Source: Muribaculaceae bacterium
GTDB taxonomy: Bacteria; Bacteroidota; Bacteroidia; Bacteroidales; Muribaculaceae
Length of the DNA stretch: 48,931 nucleotides
Direction: 5' to 3'
Assembly: GCA_017451225.1 (NCBI GenBank)
Contig: JAFSPZ010000066.1
Location: forward strand, 1-48,931
Under the pieces are notes generated by a model. It saw only the letters and a list, made by a program, of their open reading frames with translations, did no database searches and was not told the origin of the DNA. Shown one piece after another: positions 8,106-15,328 of this stretch. How positions within the stretch are numbered: the stretch's first letter is position 1; the number at the start of each line of letters is the position of its first letter. Both the position numbers and the translations under genes were made by a program.

Positions 8106-8161
8106 TCGACAGTTCGAACAATCGACTACTCGAATGATCGAATAATCGAATAATCGAAATA
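8106..8161 (+). repeat. Seven tandem 8-bp words, TCGAnnnn
   Basis: The block reads TCGACAGT, TCGAACAA, TCGACTAC, TCGAATGA, TCGAATAA, TCGAATAA, TCGAAATA, in exact 8-bp register. It ends 11 bp before the start codon of the four-helix-bundle gene at 8173. No matching inverted copy is visible after that gene. Confidence 0.85.
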
Positions 8162-8172
8162 TTTATCTAAAA

Positions 8173-8919
8173 ATGGCAATAGAAATTAAATCAATCAAAG
8201 GCTATTACTATCTTGATGCATGGGTAATGTCTCATATAATTCATCAAGCGACAATAAGTTTTTGCCAACGCTATCTCAATAAAGATAACGACCCTAGTGG
8301 TAGACTATATGACCAAATGGTGATGGCAGCGCGAAGCGCTCCAGCCAATATTGCCGAAGGCAGCTCTCGCAAGCAAACCAGCAGAGAAACAGAGATGAGG
8401 CTTACCGATGTGGCACGTGCAACTCTGAGTGAATTACTGAGTGATTTCATGGCATTTTCACTCACCTACAATATTGAACCATGGTCCAAAGACAGTGATA
8501 ACTACCGCACGTTCAGGAACCTTCAGCTTGAACGACCCAATTATGGAGCCGACATTGAGCATGATGCGTGGACACATGTGCAAACGCAACGAAAGCGATT
8601 TGCTCCGTGGGTTGAAAGCGACAATTTAGCAGTACGCGTCAATTCCATTAAACAACTAATAAATCGCAATATTAACATGCTGCAAAAAATGATTTCGCGG
8701 CAGTTAGACGAGTTCAAGCAAAACGGTGGCTTCACTGAAGGTCTCAGCAAAGAGCGGTTGACTGCACTAACGTCGCAATCAGTAGAGCAAGGGTCGCCAA
8801 AGTGTCCCATCTGTAGCAAGCCGATGATAAAGCGCACAATTAAACGTGGCGCTAAAGCAGGACAGCAATTTTGGGGCTGTTCCAATTATCCCGAATGCCA
8901 AGGAACTCGTGATTACTAA
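8173..8919 (+). CDS. Four-helix-bundle protein with C-terminal zinc ribbon
   Basis: A 248-residue protein of the four-helix-bundle suffix-domain type. The N-terminal 100 residues match the S23/Avd-like helical bundle, with the hallmark ARSAPANIAEGSSRK, which parallels VPSNIAEGSGR in the protein at 41241-41618. The C-terminus is a topoisomerase-type zinc ribbon: CPICSKPM ... FWGCSNYPECQGT, four Cys. The family is common in Bacteroidota and has no established function; the zinc ribbon suggests nucleic-acid binding. It is preceded by the octamer array at 8106-8161 and is not close to neighbours on its strand. Confidence 0.85.
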   Translation: MAIEIKSIKGYYYLDAWVMSHIIHQATISFCQRYLNKDNDPSGRLYDQMVMAARSAPANIAEGSSRKQTSRETEMRLTDVARATLSELLSDFMAFSLTYNIEPWSKDSDNYRTFRNLQLERPNYGADIEHDAWTHVQTQRKRFAPWVESDNLAVRVNSIKQLINRNINMLQKMISRQLDEFKQNGGFTEGLSKERLTALTSQSVEQGSPKCPICSKPMIKRTIKRGAKAGQQFWGCSNYPECQGTRDY

Positions 8920-8963
8920 TGAGTACTTCAAACTAATTTTCTTCTACAAAGACAAACAAAACA

Positions 8964-8992
8964 ATCGCCAGGGCTTTTAAAGCTCTGGCGAT
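8964..8992 (-). terminator. Terminator of the aminotransferase gene
   Basis: ATCGCCAG (8964-8971) pairs with CTGGCGAT (8985-8992). On the minus strand the stem is followed by TGTTTTGTTTG. It is about 23 bp beyond the aminotransferase stop. Confidence 0.75.
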
Positions 8993-9014
8993 CATTTATG
9001 GGTATAATATTTGA

Positions 9015-10208
9015 TTATCTTGCGTTGTAAGCTTCGATGGCTTTCTCTAGCACGATGAGCGCGCGCTTGAGGTCTTCAATCTTGAGCACATAGGCCATGC
9101 GCACCTCGTTTTTGCCAGCACCAGGTGTTGCATAGAAACCAGTGGCGGGGGCCATCATCACAGTCTCACCCTCGTAGCTGAACTCCTCGAGACACCAGCG
9201 GCAGAAGTCGTCACAGTCTTCAACTGGAAGCTTAGCCATGGCATAGAAAGCACCTGTTGGCATGGGTGCAAACACGCCGGGAATCTTGTTCAAACCCTCA
9301 ACGAGGCAGTTGCGGCGAGCTATATACTCGTCATAAACGCCCTGATGATAGGCCTGGGGAGCTGAGAGCGATGCCTCGGCAACAATTTGACCAATCAATG
9401 GGGGGCTCAAACGAGCCTGGGCAAATCTCATCACTGTAGAGAGAAGTTCTTTGTTGCGGGTGATGAAGGCGCCAATGCGGATACCGCACTCGCTGTAACG
9501 CTTCGATACCGAGTCAACAACGATGACGTTGTCCTCGATGCCCTCCAGGTGAAGAGCACTCAGGTAAGGCTTGTCGCTGTAGCGGAACTCGCGATAAACC
9601 TCGTCGCTGATGAGGTAAAGGTCATGTTTCTTAACAAGGTCACGCAACTGCATGAGTTCCTCGTTAGAATAAAGGGTGCCAGTGGGATTGTTGGGATTGC
9701 AAATCATGATGGCGCGAGTGCGATCGTTGATAAGCTTCTCAAACTCCTCAATCGAGGGCAGTGCATAGCCATTCTCAATCTTGGTGGTGATGGTGCGAAC
9801 CTTCACTCCCATCTCGTTGGCAAAGCCCATATAGTTGGCATATACTGGTTCGGGAACGATGAGCTCGTCGCCTGGGTTGAAGCAGGCAAGGAAGGCAAAC
9901 TGCAGAGCCTCGCTGCCGCCGCAAGTAACGATGATGTCGCTGGCATTGAGCTTGATGTCATAGCGGCCATAGTATTCCACGAGCTTGTCGAGATAGCTCT
10001 GGTAGCCCTGTGATGGAGAATACTCCAGCACCTTACGGTCGATGTTCTTGAGAGCGTCAAGACCCTCTTGTGGAGTAGCGATATCGGGCTGGCCGATGTT
10101 CAGGTGATAAACTTTGATACCTTTTTGCTTTGCTGCCACTGCAAATGGAGCAAGCTTGCGAATTGGTGAAGCAGGCATGTTGATGCCACGTTGCGAAATG
10201 TTAGGCAT
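9015..10208 (-). CDS. PLP-dependent class I/II aminotransferase (aspartate aminotransferase family)
   Basis: A 397-residue fold-type I aminotransferase. Features include the N-terminal HLNIGQPDIATP, the PLP-binding ICNPNNPTGT, SDEVYREFRY, and the Schiff-base lysine in DSVSKRYSECGIRIG at about residue 236. The C-terminal small domain ends in the conserved R-x-AYVL segment. It should move an amino group between an amino acid and a 2-oxo acid; aspartate/2-oxoglutarate is the likely pair, but the substrate cannot be fixed from sequence. It is a single gene with its own promoter (10266-10296) and terminator (8964-8992). A weak 7-bp word array lies directly upstream of the start codon. Confidence 0.93.
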   Translation of the reverse strand: MPNISQRGINMPASPIRKLAPFAVAAKQKGIKVYHLNIGQPDIATPQEGLDALKNIDRKVLEYSPSQGYQSYLDKLVEYYGRYDIKLNASDIIVTCGGSEALQFAFLACFNPGDELIVPEPVYANYMGFANEMGVKVRTITTKIENGYALPSIEEFEKLINDRTRAIMICNPNNPTGTLYSNEELMQLRDLVKKHDLYLISDEVYREFRYSDKPYLSALHLEGIEDNVIVVDSVSKRYSECGIRIGAFITRNKELLSTVMRFAQARLSPPLIGQIVAEASLSAPQAYHQGVYDEYIARRNCLVEGLNKIPGVFAPMPTGAFYAMAKLPVEDCDDFCRWCLEEFSYEGETVMMAPATGFYATPGAGKNEVRMAYVLKIEDLKRALIVLEKAIEAYNAR

Positions 10209-10241
10209 AGTTGTTTTATAGTTTATAGTTCTTTAGTTTTG
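10209..10241 (-). repeat. Irregular TAGTT / AACTA word array before the aminotransferase
   Basis: Read on the minus strand the leader has AACTAAAG, AACTATA, AACTATA and AACTATG-like words, with the last running into the start codon at 10208. Spacing between words is 8, 7 and 11 bp, so the register is less regular than in the other arrays. Confidence 0.5.
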
Positions 10242-10265
10242 TTTATCGTAGAAAGTTTCTGCGGG

Positions 10266-10296
10266 CAAAGGTAGGCAAAATTCAATGACCCGCCAA
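10266..10296 (-). promoter_or_regulatory. Promoter of the aminotransferase gene
   Basis: On the minus strand TACCTTTG (10273-10266) is the -7 box and TTTG (10297-10294) is 20 bp upstream. The inverted repeat ACCCGC/GCGGGT (10288-10293 and 10305-10310) overlaps the -33 element and could be an operator. Confidence 0.65.
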
Positions 10297-10340
10297 ATAA
10301 TATTGCGGGTAAATGGTGAAAAGATTCGTTGATCAATATC

Positions 10341-10916
10341 TTACTTCTTTATCAGTGTCATGAACTCGGCCTGCTTCTCTTTCATGAGTTTCAGCACATC
10401 GGCAGGTTTGTCAATAACGTCAGGATGCAGTGTTTCCATGCTTTTCTCTTTGGGCCACTGCTTGAATTCGGGAACTGTTTTGATAACCTTGTTGTTCTCG
10501 AAATAGAAGCGATATTCCTTCTTGGTGCCGCCTTCATCACGCACGAGCAGGGCAAACATAGGGTCTCCCTCCATTGCATCCCATAGGAACTCCCAGTAGT
10601 AGCCATGCATACCGTGAACATAGGTCGCCTTGCTGGTGACGAAGTAGAGTAGACTGCACATTGAGCCGTCGGCACTGTACTGCTCTTGAGTAAAATAGAA
10701 CTTATCGTGACGCTCATAGAGTCCAGTTGCTGGCAAGTTCTGAGCCACATCAACGCCAATCTCATTGAACGGCCCGTCATAAGGCTTGTTCTGCATAATC
10801 TCGAGCCGGTCGGCATAGGCCTGGCGTATCTGCGCCATGCGCTTGTCGATATTCTGAGCATTAGCCATGCCCACTGCCATCACGGCTATCACAAGTAGTG
10901 TAAATCTAAGTTTCAT
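10341..10916 (-). CDS. Secreted protein of unknown function
   Basis: A 191-residue protein starting MKLRFTLLVIAVMAVGMANAQ, a typical signal peptide with cleavage expected after ANA. I chose the ATG at 10916 over the in-frame upstream ATG at 10940 because the signal peptide starts there. The mature part is mixed alpha/beta, with an N-terminal helical stretch (DKRMAQIRQAYADRL), a central region with many aromatic residues (YVHGMHGYYWEFLWDAM) and a Lys-rich C-terminus. No family is recognised. It is divergent from the WG-repeat lipoprotein gene, with a perfect inverted repeat between the two promoters, so the two may be co-regulated. Confidence 0.8.
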   Translation of the reverse strand: MKLRFTLLVIAVMAVGMANAQNIDKRMAQIRQAYADRLEIMQNKPYDGPFNEIGVDVAQNLPATGLYERHDKFYFTQEQYSADGSMCSLLYFVTSKATYVHGMHGYYWEFLWDAMEGDPMFALLVRDEGGTKKEYRFYFENNKVIKTVPEFKQWPKEKSMETLHPDVIDKPADVLKLMKEKQAEFMTLIKK

Positions 10917-10947
10917 AGTCGATTCGGTTTTAATGTTCATGTGTTCA

Positions 10948-10978
10948 CAAAGTTACGCAAAAATTCTTGCACACGCAA
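10948..10978 (-). promoter_or_regulatory. Promoter of the secreted-protein gene
   Basis: On the minus strand TAACTTTG (10955-10948) is the -7 box and CTTG (10979-10976) lies 20 bp upstream. The -33 element falls inside the inverted repeat at 10962-10983. Confidence 0.7.
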
Positions 10979-10983
10979 GAATT
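10962..10983. promoter_or_regulatory. Perfect 9-bp inverted repeat between divergent promoters (operator candidate)
   Basis: AATTCTTGC (10962-10970), a 4-base gap, then GCAAGAATT (10975-10983). It covers the -33 element of the minus promoter and ends 10 bp before the -33 element of the plus promoter (10994). Its position suits a dimeric regulator acting on both genes. It has no T-run and no gene ends here, so a terminator is unlikely. Confidence 0.5.
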
Positions 10984-10993
10984 GCCTCATTTT

Positions 10994-11024
10994 TTTGTCA
11001 GTATTGAAATTTCTTGTAACTTTG
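10994..11024 (+). promoter_or_regulatory. Promoter of the WG-repeat lipoprotein gene
   Basis: TTTG (10994-10997), a 19-bp spacer and TAACTTTG (11017-11024) match the Bacteroidota consensus exactly. The start codon is 65 bp further on. Confidence 0.75.
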
Positions 11025-11089
11025 TAGGTTGAATTAAACCCTAATGTAAGGAGCTTTTAAGAACAAAGATAATTACATTTATATAATAT

Positions 11090-12700
11090 ATGAAGAAATC
11101 ACTGATAATGATAGCTGTTGTGATGCTGGCACTTGTGGCATCATGCAACAAAGAGAAAGGACTTTATCCTCAAGAGAACAAATATCTGCCTGTTGTGCTT
11201 CAAGGCAGTACTAAGTGGAGTATTATTAATGTTGAAACTGGCGAGCTGGTGGTGAAAGACGCTTTTGTCAACTCTCCCTCGCCTGTGGTAGACGACATGT
11301 TCTGGGTTTACAATGACAAGAACCGAGTAGACATCTATAACATTGCCGACTGCAAGAAGCCTGTCAACAAGGAGGCCTATGGCAGCGCCACATGCTTTGG
11401 CGACGGCCATGCCATAGTGAGCAAGCCAGGCGAACCATTGCAAGTGATTGACAAGCAATGCAACACTGTGGCAAAACTTTCTCCAAGCTTCCGCTCGGCC
11501 ACGATGTTCAACAACGGACGAGCTCTCATCAACACCGATCTGGAGCGATTCGGTTTTATCGATGTAAAAGGCGATACCGTCATAAAACCCAATCTCACCT
11601 GGGCTAACGCATTTGTCGAGGACAATGTTACATTGGTTTCTTTCAGCGAAATCAACGATTCTTCAAGAGTAATTACCATAATCGACAAGAACGGGAAGAA
11701 ACTCTATGACCTTGACACCGAGAAATATCAACCACTCATCCCAAACTACAAGATGGGTGTACTTCCTGTTATCAACAAGAAAGACTCGATGGTGTTCCTT
11801 GACAGGCATGGTAAGGAAACCGCCAATCCGCTCGAGGCTCCCAAAAAGGTGAAAAACGCCAACTATCGCGACATTCGCACCGTTGGCGAAGGCCGTTTCA
11901 TCGCAATCAAGGGAGATAGAATGGGCGTCGTCGACAAGGAGAATAATGTGCTCATTCCATTCAACTACCAAATGCTGCTCAACCTCTCACCCACCCGATT
12001 CATCGCTGGAAAAGACAGCGTGCTGATGCTCATCGACGAGAAAGGAAAGCAGGTGGGCAAGCACAAGTTTGCAAACGTGCAGGCGTTCAGCCCCGAGAGT
12101 CAAGCAGTGCGAGGATACATCGATGTGGAAATCACAGCAGCCACCCTTCTGAGCTTTATCGAAGAAGACATGGCGGCTGGAGCCAAGACAGGCTCAACGC
12201 TAATGGACTTGAACCAACTCGTAGGCGTCAATCCCGAGCAATACATTGGACTCAAACAGATTACACGCCCCATTCCACCACTCATCTACAGCTACATCTT
12301 CGACAGCGAGATAGCCTCGCCAGGCGGTGCAACAACTAAGCCCGACAGCATCAAGGCACCTACTCTTGCTCCTAATCTTCCAACCAAACCTGGCGACAGC
12401 ACCGCAATGGCAATGGCATCGACTGCCAGCTCGGCCCATTTCAACTACAGCGCAAAACTCAACCAGGTTCAATTCAACTTCCCGGTTCTTGAGTGCGCTC
12501 CAGGCACCGAGGAACGCATGTGTGAGCTCATGACTCGCGCAATGGGAAGTAAGGGCTTCAAGCTCAACCCCGACGGCACTTTCGTGAGCGATAATGGCAC
12601 AGGCGTTGCCATGGGCTATGAGGAAGGCGTCTTCCGACTCTTCTACTACTTCGATGCCACACAATTGAAACCGCTGCCCCGAAAGAGCCGCACCAATTAA
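11090..12700 (+). CDS. WG-repeat-like lipoprotein
   Basis: A 536-residue lipoprotein: signal peptide MKKSLIMIAVVMLALVASC with the lipid-modified Cys at 19. The body has repeated blocks resembling WG repeats, each with a G-x-I/V-D-x-x-G core, for example FGFIDVKGDTVIKPNL, TIIDKNGKKLY, VFLDRHGKETANPL, MGVVDKENNVLIPF and LMLIDEKGKQVGKH. These usually build a beta-propeller-like array on the cell surface or in the periplasm. The last 200 residues have no repeats and contain a Pro/Thr/Ala-rich linker, then a compact domain with several acidic and Gly residues. Specific function is unknown. It has its own promoter, divergent from the gene at 10341-10916. Confidence 0.85.
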   Translation: MKKSLIMIAVVMLALVASCNKEKGLYPQENKYLPVVLQGSTKWSIINVETGELVVKDAFVNSPSPVVDDMFWVYNDKNRVDIYNIADCKKPVNKEAYGSATCFGDGHAIVSKPGEPLQVIDKQCNTVAKLSPSFRSATMFNNGRALINTDLERFGFIDVKGDTVIKPNLTWANAFVEDNVTLVSFSEINDSSRVITIIDKNGKKLYDLDTEKYQPLIPNYKMGVLPVINKKDSMVFLDRHGKETANPLEAPKKVKNANYRDIRTVGEGRFIAIKGDRMGVVDKENNVLIPFNYQMLLNLSPTRFIAGKDSVLMLIDEKGKQVGKHKFANVQAFSPESQAVRGYIDVEITAATLLSFIEEDMAAGAKTGSTLMDLNQLVGVNPEQYIGLKQITRPIPPLIYSYIFDSEIASPGGATTKPDSIKAPTLAPNLPTKPGDSTAMAMASTASSAHFNYSAKLNQVQFNFPVLECAPGTEERMCELMTRAMGSKGFKLNPDGTFVSDNGTGVAMGYEEGVFRLFYYFDATQLKPLPRKSRTN

Positions 12701-12720
12701 TCCCATGAGGGAGACGGTTC

Positions 12721-12736
12721 TGGCACATTTTTTGCA
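12721..12736 (+). promoter_or_regulatory. Sigma-54-like promoter upstream of the Pmp3-like gene
   Basis: TGGCACA-TTTT-TTGCA is a full match to TGGCAC-N5-TTGC, preceded by C as in the consensus. It is 55 bp before the start codon at 12792 on the same strand. No primary-type promoter is visible in this gap, which strengthens the call. No sigma-54 activator gene lies in the window. Confidence 0.55.
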
Positions 12737-12752
12737 GATACTCTATAACGAG

Positions 12753-12787
12753 ACTTAACACTTGAAACTTAACACTTAAAACTTTTA
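12753..12787 (+). repeat. Five tandem 7-bp words, ACTTAAC type (35 bp)
   Basis: The words are ACTTAAC, ACTTGAA, ACTTAAC, ACTTAAA, ACTTTTA in exact 7-bp register. The array ends 4 bp before the start codon of the Pmp3-like gene at 12792, where a ribosome-binding site would be. Confidence 0.85.
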
Positions 12788-12791
12788 CATT

Positions 12792-13070
12792 ATGTCTTGC
12801 ATGAGAGTTTTTCTGGCTATAGTATTCCCGCCCTTTGCCGTTGTTGACAAGGGCTGCGGATCGTTTCTCATTGTGTTCATCCTCACTTGCTGCGGATGGG
12901 TGCCAGGCGTGATAGGTGCATTGGTAATACTCAACAACGAGAAGAAGGCAAACTACAACAAGGGTTATAACCAGGGCTACAATCAAGGTTACAATCAGGC
13001 ATCTCGAGCTTATGACAGCAGCGCTCAGCAACGCAGGCGCAACAACCCTAACGGCTGGCAAGGCTGGTAA
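12792..13070 (+). CDS. YqaE/Pmp3-family small membrane protein with GYNQ tail
   Basis: A 92-residue peptide. Residues 5-48 match the YqaE/Pmp3 pattern of two membrane helices joined by a short turn: FLAIVFPPFAVVDKGCG and then FILTCCGWVPGVIGALVIL. Family members are stress-induced proteins of the cytoplasmic membrane. The unusual part is the 44-residue C-terminal tail, with three tandem GYNQ units (NKGYNQGYNQGYNQ) followed by a basic, Gln/Asn-rich end. A sigma-54-like site and a heptamer array lie directly upstream. A Fur-family gene starts 26 bp downstream and is probably co-transcribed. Confidence 0.85.
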   Translation: MSCMRVFLAIVFPPFAVVDKGCGSFLIVFILTCCGWVPGVIGALVILNNEKKANYNKGYNQGYNQGYNQASRAYDSSAQQRRRNNPNGWQGW

Positions 13071-13096
13071 ACGCCACAAGCAATTTATTGACTCAC

Positions 13097-13558
13097 ATGA
13101 CCGAGCAACACATCATAGAGGAGCTACTTGAGCACCGTGACATAAAACCCACGGCGATGCGCATTCTTGTGCTTCGTGCCATGCTCAACTGCAGTGATGC
13201 GTTCTCGTTGCAGAGTTTGGAAGACAGATTGGAGAGCGTTGACAAGTCCACAATCTATCGATGCATAACTCTGTTTCTCACTCATCATCTCATCCACGCC
13301 ATCGACGACGGTAGTGGCTCTATAAAATATGCGGTGTGCGCTTCCACATGCCATTGCGGCGAGGAAGGCGAGCACCTCGAAGATCTCCACGCTCATTTTT
13401 ATTGCGAGCGTTGCCACCGCACTTTGTGCCTGAGTCGCATTCAAGTGCCTGTAGTTTCGTTGCCAGCCAACTTCAAGGTTCAAGACATCAACTATGTTCT
13501 CAAAGGGCTATGCCCCGAATGTGTGGCAAAAAACCACACCCAAACTTCTATACAATAA
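13097..13558 (+). CDS. Fur-family transcriptional regulator
   Basis: A 153-residue DNA-binding metalloregulator. The winged-helix part has KPTAMRILVLRAML and the recognition-helix region SLQSLEDRLESVDKSTIYRCITLF. The metal-binding dimerisation part has HCGEEGEHLEDLHAHFYCERCHRTLCL and a terminal CPEC, so both CxxC pairs of a structural zinc site are present. Iron, zinc or peroxide sensing cannot be separated by eye; the layout is closest to Zur/Fur-like proteins. I chose the ATG at 13097 (MTEQHIIEELL), ahead of which an in-frame TTG at 13088 is a less likely start. It follows the Pmp3-like gene by 26 bp. Confidence 0.9.
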   Translation: MTEQHIIEELLEHRDIKPTAMRILVLRAMLNCSDAFSLQSLEDRLESVDKSTIYRCITLFLTHHLIHAIDDGSGSIKYAVCASTCHCGEEGEHLEDLHAHFYCERCHRTLCLSRIQVPVVSLPANFKVQDINYVLKGLCPECVAKNHTQTSIQ

Positions 13559-13609
13559 CCAGGTTTGTCGATATAAAAAGCCTAAACACCTATTATTGGA
13601 ATAATTGAA

Positions 13610-13638
13610 TTAAACTCTCCTACCATTTTGGGGTCATA
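13610..13638 (+). promoter_or_regulatory. TTAAAC-N16-GGTCATA element (alternative-sigma promoter candidate)
   Basis: TTAAAC (13610-13615), 16 bases, GGTCATA (13632-13638), followed by GAA. The same 13 positions with the same spacing occur upstream of the genes at 15402 and 42725. The start codon is 64 bp downstream. The AAC and GTC cores are like those of ECF sigma promoters; which factor reads it is unknown. Confidence 0.55.
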
Positions 13639-13702
13639 GAACCAAACGAAACAACCCAAAAACAATCAAGACGATAAATTATTAACATAAAAACATATCA
13701 TT

Positions 13703-15175
13703 ATGAAGAAGAACTTACTACACTCTATCGCAGGCGCAGCACTCACAGCAGCAGTGCTGGCTCTCGCTGTGCCTATGGCAGCTCAAGGCCGTCGCCCAGG
13801 TGGTGGCCCAGGTTCGTCGGGTGGTGGAAGACCATCCACTTCGTCTCCCGCCAGTCGTCCCAGTAGCAGTGTCAGCAGCCCGTCTGGACGCAGTACTACT
13901 CAATCACGCCAAAGCGCGCCGCAATCACGCCAAAGCACACCTCAAGCTCGACCTAGCTCACCTCAATCTCGACCTAGCGCACCTCAAAATCGTCAACAAA
14001 CCACCTCTCCACGCCCAGAGCGACCTTCGGGAACTGTAACTCGCCCCGACAACAACCGTCCAAGCCCTGGTGGCAATCACGGCAATGGTAACAATGGCGG
14101 CAATCGTCCTGGCGGTAACCGTCCCGGCAATAACGGCACTGTTGGCGGTGCTACTCACCAGAATCCAAGCGCTGGACGTCCCACTATGGAGAACAGAAAC
14201 GTAAATCCCGGACGCACCACTCCTAACAAGGAAAGACCTTCTGCTCCCGGCAACAACAGACCTGGTGGCGACAAGCCTGGTGGACAACCCGGCGGTAATC
14301 CCGGCGGACAACCTGGCGGCAACCACGGCGGACAACCCGGTGGCAATCCTGGTGGTGGCCACGGCGGAAACGGTGGCCACGGCGGAAACGGTGGCCACGG
14401 CGGAAACGGTGGCCACGGCGGAAATGGTGGCCATGGTGGTGTAAATCCTGGTGGCGGCAATCATGGCGGTGGTCACGCAGGCCCAGGCAATGGACGTCCC
14501 GGTGGAGGCCCTGGTGGAAGCCACGCACGTCCCGGTGGAGGTCCTGGCCCACATCACGGAGGCATCAACCACGGCGGCCCTCGTCCCGACTACAACCGCT
14601 ATCGCTATCACGACAACTTCCGTCCACGCGGACCACGCGATCGCTGGTACGACTACTATCGCTACAACCGCTGGAGCTGGAGAGCACCCATTGCTCCTCC
14701 ACACCGTCCCTGGCGCCCACGCGTTATTTGGTACTATCGTCCCATTATTCCAACTGGATACCGCTACTATGTTTCGGCACCTGTTATCACTGGCGTTCTA
14801 GGCATTGAGTTTGGCACCTATCTCGACGCTACTCTCAACTACCTCTACTACAACGGTTATGACATCGACGGATATCAGGACAATGTGGTTTACCTGCGCG
14901 ACGTTAACATGATGGGATACAGCTGGCCCGACGCAATGCTTCAATACGACACTCGTGGCGGAATGTGCTACGCCGAGTTTGCCTACTCATCAACCTATCA
15001 GGACAACTACCGCTTCTCTAACCTGTACAGCAGTTTGTGCAACACCTTCGGCACACCCATCAACAGCGGCAACGGTTACTACTCTTGGTATGGCGGCAAC
15101 GGCACCGGATATGTCAATCTGAACTTCATCTACGAGAATGGACGCTACTTCACCGTTCTTACCTTCGGAGCTTAG
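13703..15175 (+). CDS. Secreted Gly/Pro/Arg-rich low-complexity protein with conserved C-terminal domain
   Basis: A 490-residue exported protein with a signal peptide (to about residue 28, AVPMAAQ). Residues 30-290 are low complexity: Ser/Gln/Arg-Pro repeats (QSRQS, SRPS), then Gly/Asn/Pro-rich (RPGGNRPG) and His/Gly-rich segments, including five tandem GGHGGN units. The last 190 residues form a folded, very aromatic domain (YRYNRWSW, LNYLYYNGYDIDG, SWYGGNGTGYVNL). That domain is shared with the next gene, so the two are paralogs with different stalks. The design suggests a stalk with a surface or periplasmic head domain; no function is known to me. A hairpin terminator follows at 15202-15243. 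Confidence 0.85.
   Translation: MKKNLLHSIAGAALTAAVLALAVPMAAQGRRPGGGPGSSGGGRPSTSSPASRPSSSVSSPSGRSTTQSRQSAPQSRQSTPQARPSSPQSRPSAPQNRQQTTSPRPERPSGTVTRPDNNRPSPGGNHGNGNNGGNRPGGNRPGNNGTVGGATHQNPSAGRPTMENRNVNPGRTTPNKERPSAPGNNRPGGDKPGGQPGGNPGGQPGGNHGGQPGGNPGGGHGGNGGHGGNGGHGGNGGHGGNGGHGGVNPGGGNHGGGHAGPGNGRPGGGPGGSHARPGGGPGPHHGGINHGGPRPDYNRYRYHDNFRPRGPRDRWYDYYRYNRWSWRAPIAPPHRPWRPRVIWYYRPIIPTGYRYYVSAPVITGVLGIEFGTYLDATLNYLYYNGYDIDGYQDNVVYLRDVNMMGYSWPDAMLQYDTRGGMCYAEFAYSSTYQDNYRFSNLYSSLCNTFGTPINSGNGYYSWYGGNGTGYVNLNFIYENGRYFTVLTFGA
14354..14443 (+). repeat. Five 18-bp tandem repeats coding GGHGGN
   Basis: An 18-bp unit (GGTGGCCACGGCGGAAAC) is repeated in tandem about five times inside the coding region, the first three identical and the last two diverged. 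Copy number should change easily by slippage without shifting the frame. Confidence 0.85.
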
Positions 15176-15201
15176 TAAGTTACACCTTATATATATTACA
15201 T

Positions 15202-15243
15202 GGCATCGCTTCAAAATCGCTTGAAGCGGTGCCAATTTTTTTT
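15202..15243 (+). terminator. Terminator after the first paralog
   Basis: GGCATCGCTTCAA pairs with TTGAAGCGGTGCC (15202-15214 with 15221-15233; one T-G pair), followed by eight T (15236-15243). Confidence 0.92.
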
Positions 15244-15328
15244 GTCCTTTTGGTAGACGGTTTGTGTCAATTGGTCTATAGAAAGTGCTCAATAAGCGTC
15301 AAATGGGGCTTTAGGCACATTTTGAGGC

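Noticed and set aside
8106-8161. Possible CRISPR array
   Set aside because: The words are 8 bp in direct contact, without spacers, and no cas gene is present. The same holds for the heptamer arrays.
14155-14460. Long Pro/Trp-rich open frame on the minus strand opposite the GGHGGN repeats
   Set aside because: It is the reverse reading of the GC-rich Gly/His/Asn tandem repeats in the plus-strand gene. It lacks a promoter, and the peptide is pure repeat artefact.
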